Source: an uncultured Verrucomicrobiales bacterium (lineage in GTDB: Bacteria; Verrucomicrobiota; Verrucomicrobiia; Verrucomicrobiales; Akkermansiaceae). From it: a DNA stretch of 64,000 nucleotides. The notes below the pieces were generated by a model. That model was given only the letters and a program-made list of their open reading frames with translations, did not search any database and had not been told where the DNA came from. Shown in pieces: positions 55,157-63,006 of the stretch; the first letter of the stretch is position 1; each line of letters opens with the position of its first letter. A program made the position numbers and the translations under genes. The DNA lies in assembly GCA_938008215.1 (NCBI GenBank), contig CALLLS010000001.1, positions 39,582-103,581 of the forward strand, in the 5' to 3' direction.

Positions 55157-55471
55157 TTAGATGTCAGCTTTCTTTTTAAGAAGCTCGAACTGCTTTTTTA
55201 GTGCCTCGAGTTCTACTTCTCTTTTAGCGATTTCTTCATGAAGCTCACCTAATTGGTTGAAAATATTACTGCCTTTAGGAGTGGATAAGCCAACTATGTT
55301 AGGTGCTGCAGATATATCAAGCCATCCTTTAATAGTCACTGCAGTCATACCAAATTTCTTAACGGCTTTTACCACGCCACCGCGTCCGTTGTGGCTATCG
55401 TTGTATTCCGTAACGAAGTCCACGACCTCTTGCTTTTCTTCTTTCGAGTATCTTTTGCCTTGTGAGCTCAT
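55157..55471 (-). CDS. Small protein with transposase-like HTH and C-terminal coiled coil
   Basis: The 104-residue product begins with KRYSKEEKQEVVDFVTEYNDSHNGRGGVVKAVKKFGMTAVTIKGWL, a helix-turn-helix like the Tn3/IS3-orfA or SpoIIID-type folds. It ends in an amphipathic helix rich in Leu, Glu and Lys (QLGELHEEIAKREVELEALKKQFELLKK) that can form a coiled coil. I recall similar short proteins in Verrucomicrobiota, but no insertion-sequence ends or orfB are present. It is probably a DNA-binding regulator. It lies downstream of serB on the same strand. Confidence 0.75.
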   Translation of the reverse strand: MSSQGKRYSKEEKQEVVDFVTEYNDSHNGRGGVVKAVKKFGMTAVTIKGWLDISAAPNIVGLSTPKGSNIFNQLGELHEEIAKREVELEALKKQFELLKKKADI

Positions 55472-55511
55472 TATTTATAAAAAGATGGTGAACACATCTG
55501 CCGTTACTCAG

Positions 55512-56153
55512 TTAAGAGTATACTTCTAGTATTTTTTCTATCTCCGAAAAATTATAAGCGAACTTCTCAGCGCTTGCTTTTACTTTCTCTCTCGCCTCAT
55601 ATTCGCCATAACCGATAAAGAGTGATGCGACGCCTTGGCATTCTAGATCAGACACACCATCTCCGACCATTACAGTCACTTCAGGGTTATATTTCTCTAT
55701 AAGTTCTTGAAGGATTTCAGGCTTACCTCCATTTCTCGTCGTAGGGCTAGCAGTAAAGCTTTCATATTCGCCTTCTTTATCAAAATGTAGGGGAACGGCG
55801 TAGATTTCATCGATCTCAAGAAACTTCGCAAACGGCTTGATAGGATCGATAAATCCACCCGATATGATAATAGGCATCCAGCCTTTAGCGCGGAGGTTAT
55901 CTAGAGATTCTTTCACACCTTCAGAAGCCTTATCTATATAGAGTTGACCTACTTCCTCGCAGAGCTGTTTAGTGGGCTTGATGAGATTCAATCTTTTGCC
56001 AAAGATTTCTTCAATCGCAATCTCACCAGACATGGCTTGATTTGTGAGATCTACTATCTGTTGTTTTACCTCATTTCCGCGCACGGCAGCTAACTCATCT
56101 ACACCTTCTATTTCTGAAAGGGTGGAGTCACAATCTAAGCAAAGTAATTTCAT
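55512..56153 (-). CDS. serB: HAD-family phosphoserine phosphatase (SerB-like)
   Basis: SerB dephosphorylates phosphoserine in the last step of serine synthesis. The 213-residue product has the HAD motif I LDCDSTLS (Asp7 and Asp9), a cap with EGVDELAAVRG, motif II IIISGGFIDPIKP, the Lys in GKPEILQEL and motif IV MVGDGVSDLECQG. This SerB-type cap pattern (DST, then FxxRLxLIKPT) is consistent with serine phosphatase, but closely related HAD phosphatases exist. It lies 1 base after the L,D-transpeptidase gene. Confidence 0.88.
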   Translation of the reverse strand: MKLLCLDCDSTLSEIEGVDELAAVRGNEVKQQIVDLTNQAMSGEIAIEEIFGKRLNLIKPTKQLCEEVGQLYIDKASEGVKESLDNLRAKGWMPIIISGGFIDPIKPFAKFLEIDEIYAVPLHFDKEGEYESFTASPTTRNGGKPEILQELIEKYNPEVTVMVGDGVSDLECQGVASLFIGYGEYEAREKVKASAEKFAYNFSEIEKILEVYS

Positions 56154-56154
56154 A

Positions 56155-56619
56155 TTAATTATTTTTTATGTTCACGCATGTTCCAAGCTGCACTCGGTTG
56201 TAAAGATCGATTATATCTAAATTTTTCATGCGAATACAACCTATTGACATTGGGGTGCCAATACTCCCTTCGTTGTTCGTTCCGTGAATGTATATATATC
56301 TTTTAAAGGTATTATGATTACACGAACCTACACCGCTAAGCCTAAGGATTCTACTTAAAATCATATCGTGATTGGAATCATTATCCTCTAAGGAAAATAA
56401 TCCTACCCTTACACGTCCTTTATAAACAGCGTGTGCAGCTTCACCTCCGCCGAATTTTTCGGAAACTTGAAATTTACCTAAAGGGGTTTTATTGCTCCCT
56501 TCTTCAAAGCCGATTCCAGCCTTTGAAGTTGAGACAGGATAGACCAGACCCTTAAAAGTAAGTGTCTGGTTATTTATTGAGACCGTAATTACTTCCTTGG
56601 TGCCTTGTACGCAATGCAT
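56155..56619 (-). CDS. L,D-transpeptidase (YkuD) domain protein without visible signal peptide
   Basis: The 154-residue product has the YkuD active-site pattern HGTNNEGSIGTPMSIGCIRM, with His112, Cys128 and Arg130. These enzymes cross-link peptidoglycan or attach lipoproteins to it outside the cytoplasm. Unusually, no signal peptide is seen at the N terminus (MHCVQGTKEVITVSINNQ). A cytoplasmic role or a misplaced start is possible. It abuts bioB (stop and start codons adjacent) and precedes serB by 1 base. Confidence 0.82.
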   Translation of the reverse strand: MHCVQGTKEVITVSINNQTLTFKGLVYPVSTSKAGIGFEEGSNKTPLGKFQVSEKFGGGEAAHAVYKGRVRVGLFSLEDNDSNHDMILSRILRLSGVGSCNHNTFKRYIYIHGTNNEGSIGTPMSIGCIRMKNLDIIDLYNRVQLGTCVNIKNN

Positions 56620-57633
56620 CTAACCACACGTGTTACAGAGCGTTTCTTCTTCTTCGTTTTGTAGGCACTTACCACTTCCAATGTTCTCTACATCAGTAAA
56701 TGGAGCTTGTGTCTTTAGTCCTAGGCTTGCGAGGAGATCCATATCTTTCTTCACCGCAGGGTTCTTTGCGGTAAGAAGCTTGTCACCATAGAATATAGAG
56801 TTTGCACCAGCGAAGAAGCAGAGCGCCTGTCCTTCATCTGAAAAGTGCGTGCGTCCAGCAGAGAGGCGCACCTTCGCTTTAGGCACTGCGATACGAGTAA
56901 TAGCGATCATTCTGACGACATCAAATACAGTCACAGGGTCTTTCCCTTCAAGCGGTGTTCCTGGCATTGGCATAAGAGAGTTGATAGGCACACTCTCTGG
57001 TTGAGGGCTCATCTCGGAAATAGTTTCAATCATCTTAAGACGATCTTCTGCCGTCTCACCAAGTCCTAGTATCCCACCACAACAAACAGACATTCCCGCT
57101 TCTTGAGCATGCTTGATGGTGCTCAACCTATCATCATATGTATGAGTAGTGACAATGTTTGGGTAATGTTCACGGGAGGTGTCTAAATTATGATTGTAGG
57201 CCGTGACACCAGCTTCTTTTAGCGTTTTAGCCTCCTCAGGTCCTAGCTCGCCTAGGGTGACGCAGACTTCCATTCCTAAAGTGGAAACATCTTTAATAAT
57301 ATCTACGACTTGATCAAACCGCTTAGTTCCGCCTCTAACACCACGCCATGCTGCACCCATACAGAAGCGCGTAGATCCTGTCTCTCTAGCGGCACGAGCT
57401 CTCTCCATGACCGCTTCCTTCTCCATAAGGCGCTCTACTTGGACGCCAGAATTATAGCGTGCGGACTGGGCACAATAGGAGCAGTCTTCTGAGCATCCGC
57501 CTGTTTTAATAGAAAGTAAGGTACAAAGCTGGACTTCATTGTTTTCCCAATTCTCCAGATAGACCTTACGCGATTGGGAGATAAGGTCAAAAAAAGGCAT
57601 CTCGTAGAGAGCCATGAGTGCATCGTATTTCAT
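56620..57633 (-). CDS. bioB: Biotin synthase
   Basis: BioB is a radical SAM enzyme that inserts sulfur into dethiobiotin. The 337-residue product has the Cx3Cx2C motif (Cys47, Cys51, Cys54) in TGGCSEDCSYCAQS, the YNHNLDTSREHY segment, PINSLMPMPGTPLEG and AGRTHFSDEGQAL. These are all family hallmarks. Four extra cysteines at the C terminus (KCLQNEEEETLCNTCG) are also common. The neighbours are not other bio genes. Confidence 0.96.
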   Translation of the reverse strand: MKYDALMALYEMPFFDLISQSRKVYLENWENNEVQLCTLLSIKTGGCSEDCSYCAQSARYNSGVQVERLMEKEAVMERARAARETGSTRFCMGAAWRGVRGGTKRFDQVVDIIKDVSTLGMEVCVTLGELGPEEAKTLKEAGVTAYNHNLDTSREHYPNIVTTHTYDDRLSTIKHAQEAGMSVCCGGILGLGETAEDRLKMIETISEMSPQPESVPINSLMPMPGTPLEGKDPVTVFDVVRMIAITRIAVPKAKVRLSAGRTHFSDEGQALCFFAGANSIFYGDKLLTAKNPAVKKDMDLLASLGLKTQAPFTDVENIGSGKCLQNEEEETLCNTCG

Positions 57634-57651
57634 ATATATGTTAGATATTAT

Positions 57652-58329
57652 TCAGTAGACCCAAGATCCCATGACCTTCGGCATTAATCCTTTACTTAAA
57701 ACTACGTAATCTGTTTTTCCATTCGCACCTACTAAGGTGATGCCGGTAGCGCGTTTCCAAAAGCCGCTCATGCTCTCACCTGTGTGACAGCCATAACTTT
57801 GACATATAGCGCCCTTAGAAAAAATGCTCGAGCGGATGCGTCCAAGATCATTTTCATGTATCCACGCTTTGCTTGCCGCCATGATTTCACTGCCATAGTC
57901 TAAGAGAAAGCAGTGCTTGTTTGAGTGACCGAAGAAATCGAACGTTTTCACTGAGCCTTTCGGTTGGCTATTAATGGCGCTTATCGCCCCGCTTCCACTT
58001 GAGACCCACTTGAGCTTTGCTCCGCGTTTTTTAGCCTGTTCTTGTATCCATTGTGTGTATGGCTTCCCGTCTTCATAGCCACGTTTTGTGTAACCAGGTT
58101 TATAAACGATCCAAACTACAGGAGCGTCTCCGTAAACTTTTCTTATTTCTCCCATGCGCATGGTGGAAGCACGGACAAAGTTTGCCCACCAGCGATCGTG
58201 TTGATCGCGGTCAACTCTCAAGTCTTCCCACGACCTCAGTGCCGGTCCTCCGCAGAGAATCACATGGCGTGCCTGTGATAAGCTGGAGGTTAGAGATAAT
58301 AGAAGAAGGGTAAGTATGAATTTTCTCAT
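57652..58329 (-). CDS. Secreted protein with a possible His/Cys catalytic dyad
   Basis: The 225-residue product starts with a signal peptide (MRKFILTLLLLSLTSSLSQA, ATG at 58329) and has HVILCGGPALRSWEDLRVDRDQHDRWWANFVRAS near the start. Then VKTFDFFGHSNKHCF (His135) and, 46 residues on, AICQSYGCHTGESM (Cys181) follow hydrophobic strands. This is the spacing and context of clan CD caspase-like peptidases. I do not recognise a named family. It is probably exported and may be proteolytic; the dyad is inference only. It lies 18 bases upstream of bioB. Confidence 0.72.
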   Translation of the reverse strand: MRKFILTLLLLSLTSSLSQARHVILCGGPALRSWEDLRVDRDQHDRWWANFVRASTMRMGEIRKVYGDAPVVWIVYKPGYTKRGYEDGKPYTQWIQEQAKKRGAKLKWVSSGSGAISAINSQPKGSVKTFDFFGHSNKHCFLLDYGSEIMAASKAWIHENDLGRIRSSIFSKGAICQSYGCHTGESMSGFWKRATGITLVGANGKTDYVVLSKGLMPKVMGSWVY

Positions 58330-58370
58330 CGTTATGGAATATAGCATCAGCAAAAATAGGGGAGCAAGTA

Positions 58371-59210
58371 TTAGTTTTCACTGGTTTTCGCGCTTTTAAG
58401 ACACTCATTACAAAGCTCTTTCCCGTCAGTAGTAACGCGGAAGTATGCGCTAGAATCATCACTGTCTTTCTTGCCACAGTTTTCACAGGTGTGGAAGCTT
58501 TCAGGTTTATCTGATTTTTGTTTGATGTTTACCTTTCTGGCTTCTCGCTTAGATGCGGAAAAGAGAAGAGGGACGGCGATAATAAAGTAGGGGAGGAGGC
58601 ATCCTAAAACATAGATAAAGAAAGGAATTCTAGAAAATGCAACCATCAGCACCCATAGCCCAGATAGAGCGGCAAGAATGGCGATGGGCACTGGTAAAAT
58701 AAAGAACAGGCGTATTTCATACTTCGGATGGTAAGTAGCGAAGGCGAAAAGGATGGAAAGATCAAAGAGAATGCCAGGAGAGATAGAGTTAACTACGGTG
58801 TAACGATAACCCTCATTGGAAATACCTAATAACCCAAAGTCAGTCACACTAAAAAAGATACTTACGAGTAGGCACGTGAGCCAGCCTCCGATAAAATAGA
58901 CCGTGGTTCGAAAAACGCCCCATCTTGTTTCAAGACCGTCACTGAAACTCATAAGTAGGAGAGCCGCAAATACCGCAAAGATGGCACTCATACTGCCTCC
59001 AGATCCAGAGAGTGACCCTACTGGAACGAAGACAAAGGTGAATAATCTCCAGACTTCACCCGACATTATAGCTGTCCAATTAAAATCAAGTAACTGATTA
59101 GCTCCTTTATTTAGAAAGGTGAGTCCCAGAACTCCTAACTGAAAGAGGGCGAGGTATCTGATGATGGAAGGAAAAGCGATCCAACCAATTTTACGTTCTA
59201 GCCAGTTCAT
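58371..59210 (-). CDS. Rhomboid-like membrane protein with C-terminal zinc ribbon
   Basis: The 279-residue product has about six membrane segments and the rhomboid-like loop GEVWRLFTFVFVP. In rhomboid proteases a GxSG serine follows, but here the matching stretch reads NSISPGILFDL, so the catalytic motif is not kept. A C-terminal zinc ribbon CENCGKK...ELCNECL (about 240-270) faces the cytoplasm, if the topology is as in rhomboids. It is probably a non-catalytic rhomboid-like protein. Its start overlaps the SMP-30 stop by one base (TAATG), which implies coupling. Confidence 0.8.
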   Translation of the reverse strand: MNWLERKIGWIAFPSIIRYLALFQLGVLGLTFLNKGANQLLDFNWTAIMSGEVWRLFTFVFVPVGSLSGSGGSMSAIFAVFAALLLMSFSDGLETRWGVFRTTVYFIGGWLTCLLVSIFFSVTDFGLLGISNEGYRYTVVNSISPGILFDLSILFAFATYHPKYEIRLFFILPVPIAILAALSGLWVLMVAFSRIPFFIYVLGCLLPYFIIAVPLLFSASKREARKVNIKQKSDKPESFHTCENCGKKDSDDSSAYFRVTTDGKELCNECLKSAKTSEN

Positions 59211-60073
59211 TATCCTTTATATGCGTTAGAGCGAACTCCTTTAATTCCTAGTCCTTTAATGACGAAAAGCCGACCTGCATGTTCTTCTATTTCTGATTTG
59301 TGCACTCCTGTCGTGACATAGAGTTCATCGAAGTAGTGCCCGCCAAAGGCGCAAGCCGTTGTTTCTAGGCAAGGGAGATCAATTTTTTGGAGGAGTTTGC
59401 CTGATTGAGAATATTGCACCACACATGCTCCGTGACAAAAGGCGATCCAGAGGTTTCCGTCTTCATCGATGGTCATCCCGTCTGGTGAGGCATCTACTTG
59501 AGAAGTGGGAAATGCCACTCGCTCATTAGTGAGTTCTCCAGACTCCGAATCATAATCAAAAGCAAGGACTGCTCTTCTGGGTGTATCAATATAAAACACC
59601 GTCTTTCCTGTGCCATTCCAGACTATGCCATTAGAGTTTGTGACTCCAGAATAGGCGGTGTGATGCGTTTGGTCTGGATCTAGACGATACAGAGCTGCGT
59701 CTCCTTCTACTTTTTTAAGGCTTATAGTCCCCGCAAAAAAGCGTCCATCTGGCGAACATTTCCCATCGTTAAAGCGGTTGTTTTCCTTATTAGGCTCAGG
59801 GTTTGCAATGAGAGTGCTTTTCCCAGTGAATTCATCTAAAAAATAGAAGCCGTTGTCTCCCGTCCAAACTAGACCGCCGTCTTCTCTAGGGACAATAGTA
59901 CTTACGCGTTCACCAACATTAAAAAGTAATTCATTCCCAGACTTAGGATCAAAGCGGATGATTGTATGTTTCTCTATATCAACGTAATATAAAAAGCCCT
60001 CCCACCATATTGGTCCTTCACCCCATTGGGCATGATATTCTCCGATTGGTTCGATAGTCATTTCTTTACTCAT
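59210..60073 (-). CDS. SMP-30/gluconolactonase/LRE family protein
   Basis: The 287-residue product is a six-bladed beta propeller of the SMP-30 family: WGEGPIWWEGFLYYVDIEKHTIIRFDP, RFNDGKCSPDGRFFAGTISL, TNSNGIVWNGTGKTVFYIDTPRRAVLAFDYD and SPDGMTIDEDGNLWIAF. Its members hydrolyse lactones, often sugar lactones, using a bound divalent metal. The ATG at 60073 is preferred over one 8 codons upstream. It starts the minus-strand run that ends with the small HTH gene. Substrate is unknown. Confidence 0.9.
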   Translation of the reverse strand: MSKEMTIEPIGEYHAQWGEGPIWWEGFLYYVDIEKHTIIRFDPKSGNELLFNVGERVSTIVPREDGGLVWTGDNGFYFLDEFTGKSTLIANPEPNKENNRFNDGKCSPDGRFFAGTISLKKVEGDAALYRLDPDQTHHTAYSGVTNSNGIVWNGTGKTVFYIDTPRRAVLAFDYDSESGELTNERVAFPTSQVDASPDGMTIDEDGNLWIAFCHGACVVQYSQSGKLLQKIDLPCLETTACAFGGHYFDELYVTTGVHKSEIEEHAGRLFVIKGLGIKGVRSNAYKG

Positions 60074-60175
60074 TAAATGGGGTGCGGAGGAAGTCAAAGC
60101 AGAACTCTGAGATATAGCTGAAATTTAGGTTTACAATAGAAGGTGTATTTTGGAGAAGTAATTGAAAGAAAAGTT

Positions 60176-61213
60176 ATGGCACACATTTTAGTAGCAGGCG
60201 GGGCAGGGTATATCGGATCACATACTGTTCGGGCATTAGTAAGAGCAGGATATCAGGTCACAGTATTAGATAACCTCGTTCATGGTCATAGTGGAGCCGT
60301 AGTGGATAAAGGCGTATCATTGATCGTGGAAGACATGGGGGATATAGCGGCGATGACTCGCTTATTTGCAGATAACTCCTATGATGCCGTTATTAACTTT
60401 GCGGGATATATTAACGTTGGAGAGTCTGTGGGGAACCCACTTAAGTATTACCAAAACAATGTGGGTAATGCTGTTCAGTTCCTCATGGCGATGCAGGAAG
60501 CTGGCGTCGACAAACTCGTCTTTTCGTCCACCTGCGCAACCTATGGCGTCATAGATCAATTGCCTATCACTGAGGATGAATCACAAGCTCCGATTAATGC
60601 TTATGGGCAAAGCAAATTAATGTATGAGCACATCTTAGATGACTGTGATACGGCATGGGGTCTGAAGAGTGTTTGCCTGAGATACTTTAATGCCTGTGGT
60701 GCTTCAGAGGATGCTCTTATTGGTGAAGACCATTCTCCAGAAACGCATCTCATTCCTCTTGTCTTACAGGCAGCGAAGGGGATTCGTGAAAGCATTATCG
60801 TTTATGGAACCGATTATGCTACGGCAGACGGAACATGTATTCGTGATTACATTCATGTGAATGACCTTGCGGATGCGCATGTGAAAGCGGTTCAGCGCCT
60901 TTTAGGCGGAGGTGATTCACTGAAATGTAATGTCGGCACGGGTAATGGCTTTAGTGTGAATGAAATCATTGAGTCTGCTAAGAAAATAACAGGCAGTGAG
61001 ATAAAAGTGGAATACGGAGCGCGACGCGAGGGTGACCCTCCTGAACTCGTCGCAGACCCAACGGTTGCTCATAATGAGTTACAATGGTCACCTACTTGTA
61101 GTGATATTGATAACGTTATCCGTTCTGCATGGAAGTGGATGCAGAATAATGATGGGCATTATCCGAGGGAGAGACCTTCTCACCACAGAGCCCATGGTGG
61201 GATCTTTAGTTAG
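60176..61213 (+). CDS. galE: UDP-glucose 4-epimerase
   Basis: GalE interconverts UDP-glucose and UDP-galactose for envelope polysaccharides and galactose use. The 345-residue SDR protein begins MAHILVAGGAGYIGSHTV (NAD-binding G-x-x-G-x-x-G). It has SSTCATYGV, the catalytic YxxxK (about Tyr143-Lys147, YGQSKLMYE), and RYFNACGA near 170. The ATG at 60176 gives the normal N terminus; an in-frame start 11 codons upstream is less likely. Its stop overlaps the convergent gph-like gene by 4 bases. Confidence 0.95.
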   Translation: MAHILVAGGAGYIGSHTVRALVRAGYQVTVLDNLVHGHSGAVVDKGVSLIVEDMGDIAAMTRLFADNSYDAVINFAGYINVGESVGNPLKYYQNNVGNAVQFLMAMQEAGVDKLVFSSTCATYGVIDQLPITEDESQAPINAYGQSKLMYEHILDDCDTAWGLKSVCLRYFNACGASEDALIGEDHSPETHLIPLVLQAAKGIRESIIVYGTDYATADGTCIRDYIHVNDLADAHVKAVQRLLGGGDSLKCNVGTGNGFSVNEIIESAKKITGSEIKVEYGARREGDPPELVADPTVAHNELQWSPTCSDIDNVIRSAWKWMQNNDGHYPRERPSHHRAHGGIFS

Positions 61214-61866
61214 CTAGTAGCATTCAATAAAGCGATATGAAGCTCACTTGCTGAGTCACAAAGTGGGAAGTCAAAGCCTTGCAAGTGCTCCTTATCGTGA
61301 TAGCCCCATGTGACGCCGATTCCCTGTGTGCCCGCGCCTTTAGCCGTTTCTAAATCTATTGTAGAGTCTCCTACATATACGATTTCATTCGGGGACAGTC
61401 CTGCTTCATCACACATCGCAATGAGGGCGGTAGGGTCTGGCTTAATAGGAATACCCTCACGCTGACCGTAGATGAGAGGGATGAGTTCTCGCCCAAAGAG
61501 TGCTTCTACGATCTCTACCGTAAAAGGATGCTGCTTGTTCGATAATATCCCAAGCTGAATTCCTTTGTTTTTAAGTGCGCCTAGTAATTCAGGAATACCG
61601 TCGAAGATCTCCGTTTTTTCTCTCCATACATCGGCATAGTGTGTTTGAAAACTGAACAAGAGTTCTGATATAATTTTGTTAGAAAACTGGTTTTCAGGAA
61701 GGGCGCGCCTAACGAGTTTCCAAAGCCCATCTCCGACATAGCCACGCACCGTGAATTCAGAAAGACGCTCTCTCCCTAGCTCATCAAAAACGCGGTTCAG
61801 AGCTTCTGTAATTCCAGGAAGGGACTCTACAAGTGTGCCATCAAGATCGAAAAATACTGCTTTCAT
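61210..61866 (-). CDS. HAD hydrolase, phosphoglycolate phosphatase-like
   Basis: The 218-residue product, starting at ATG 61866 (MKAVFFDLDGTLVESLPG), has motif I DLDGT (Asp7 and Asp9), a C1 helical cap, motif II GILSNKQH and the KPDP/VYVGDSTIDLETAKGAG motifs III and IV. These fit the Gph/phosphoglycolate phosphatase branch; other small phosphates are possible. Its start overlaps the upstream NUDIX stop (61863-61866), so the two are translationally coupled, with the NUDIX gene first. Confidence 0.88.
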   Translation of the reverse strand: MKAVFFDLDGTLVESLPGITEALNRVFDELGRERLSEFTVRGYVGDGLWKLVRRALPENQFSNKIISELLFSFQTHYADVWREKTEIFDGIPELLGALKNKGIQLGILSNKQHPFTVEIVEALFGRELIPLIYGQREGIPIKPDPTALIAMCDEAGLSPNEIVYVGDSTIDLETAKGAGTQGIGVTWGYHDKEHLQGFDFPLCDSASELHIALLNATS

Positions 61867-62468
61867 GAAAGTAAGGTAAGTGCCATTTGAGACCAAGTTT
61901 CTAATGAGTCATGTTTCTCGCCGCGGAGTTCGCTAATGGGAATGAGCTGCGCGTCTATGAGGCAGTCTTCATTGGAGGAAATTTGATCGCTCGTCAAAGT
62001 GACCAGATGCACAACTCCAAGGTGGACTTCCCCTACCTCATTGGAGTCATCATTAATTAAACCAATAATTTCATCGGAATACTCTCCATGAATAATGAGC
62101 TCTTCCTCGATCTCACGCTCCACTCCTGCACGATAGGTCTTTTCTCCATCCTCTATGTTTTCATCGATCGGGTTAATGTGACCACCTACTCCAATAGAAC
62201 CTTTAGCATGCAGGCGTGCTTCACCTCCCGATTTGCCTCGAAGATAATGCAGAATTTTGTCCTCGAACTGAAATAAGCAATACGGAATGAGCTGTTTGTG
62301 GGAGGGATCATCTTCCGCCGCTTCTCTATCAATGAAAAAGGTGTGCTCTGGTTTAAGGAGAGAAGGGAGATAATGTTCTACATCATCATTAGCCCCTTGA
62401 AAGGCTCCTAGCTCATCAAGGAGAGCTCTCTTTACTACTAAAATTTGTTCGCCAGCATATTTACCCAT
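61863..62468 (-). CDS. NUDIX-family hydrolase
   Basis: The 201-residue product has a NUDIX box with an inserted loop: GGHINPIDEN...EKTYRAGVEREIEEEL (glycine, then REIEEEL). These enzymes hydrolyse nucleoside diphosphate derivatives. Its N-terminal 90 residues (with KYAGEQILVVKRALLDELGAFQG) are a family-specific extension. It is cotranscribed with the phosphatase. No partner with known function is nearby. Confidence 0.85.
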   Translation of the reverse strand: MGKYAGEQILVVKRALLDELGAFQGANDDVEHYLPSLLKPEHTFFIDREAAEDDPSHKQLIPYCLFQFEDKILHYLRGKSGGEARLHAKGSIGVGGHINPIDENIEDGEKTYRAGVEREIEEELIIHGEYSDEIIGLINDDSNEVGEVHLGVVHLVTLTSDQISSNEDCLIDAQLIPISELRGEKHDSLETWSQMALTLLS

Positions 62469-62589
62469 AAATTGCTTTTGTAGAGAAAGAGAATAAGAGT
62501 CAATGAAAACACTAGAGCTAATTATAAGGTCTCTAAAGTGGCGGGCCTCTAGCTAGGAAAGACTAGAATTAATTTGTGGAACATCAAAG

Positions 62590-62856
62590 TCAAAGACGAC
62601 GAGGCGCTCTAGCTTGGGTTGCGCCAGATCTACTACTTTGAGATGGGTAGGGTGGAGTAGGTATGCGTCCTGAAGCATAAATGATAATAAGGTTCGCGCC
62701 TCCTTCCTCAATGAATTTAGCAGAGATTCCCGTCCTTGCTCCTGCAACTATGATAGGCTCTCCTTTAGAAATGGTGTCACGCAGACGCTCGTTCACTTCT
62801 GCTTTTGTGGAAGGATTTTCGATTCCTGTATATGGGTTTGGAATGTTTATAATGAT
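62590..62856 (-). pseudogene. Decayed TIM-barrel (phosphoenolpyruvate hydrolase-like) gene
   Basis: Residues PNPYTGIENPSTKAEV and VNERLRDTISKGEPIIVAGARTGISAKFIEEGGANLIIIYASGR match the start of TIM-barrel signal-transduction/PEP-hydrolase-like proteins (PF09370). After ASGR the family consensus is lost: the frame reads IPTPPYPSQSSRSGATQ and stops at 62590. Another frame has MLQDAYLLHP...RLVVFDFDVP up to about 62553. No ATG, GTG or TTG is found at the 5' end before a stop. It is a truncated remnant. The remaining gene-free part of 62469-63006 shows only an inverted repeat. Confidence 0.6.
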
Positions 62857-62937
62857 TTATTAATGGAAGGATAGGGGTAAGTTTTTCATTTGCGATTGTG
62901 TTTTCCGCACCATATTATGCTTAATATCCACATAGAG

Positions 62938-62958
62938 ACATAATACTGAAAATTATGT
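62938..62958. promoter_or_regulatory. Inverted repeat upstream of the AraC-type regulator
   Basis: The sequence acataat-7-attatgt is a perfect 7-base inverted repeat (loop 62945-62951), 49 bases before the start of the AraC gene. It may be an operator, perhaps autoregulatory. A link to AraC is only positional. Confidence 0.4.
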
Positions 62959-63006
62959 GATCTTTAGTGTATGTTCTACACGCACATTTTGGTATAGATA
63001 AACAAT

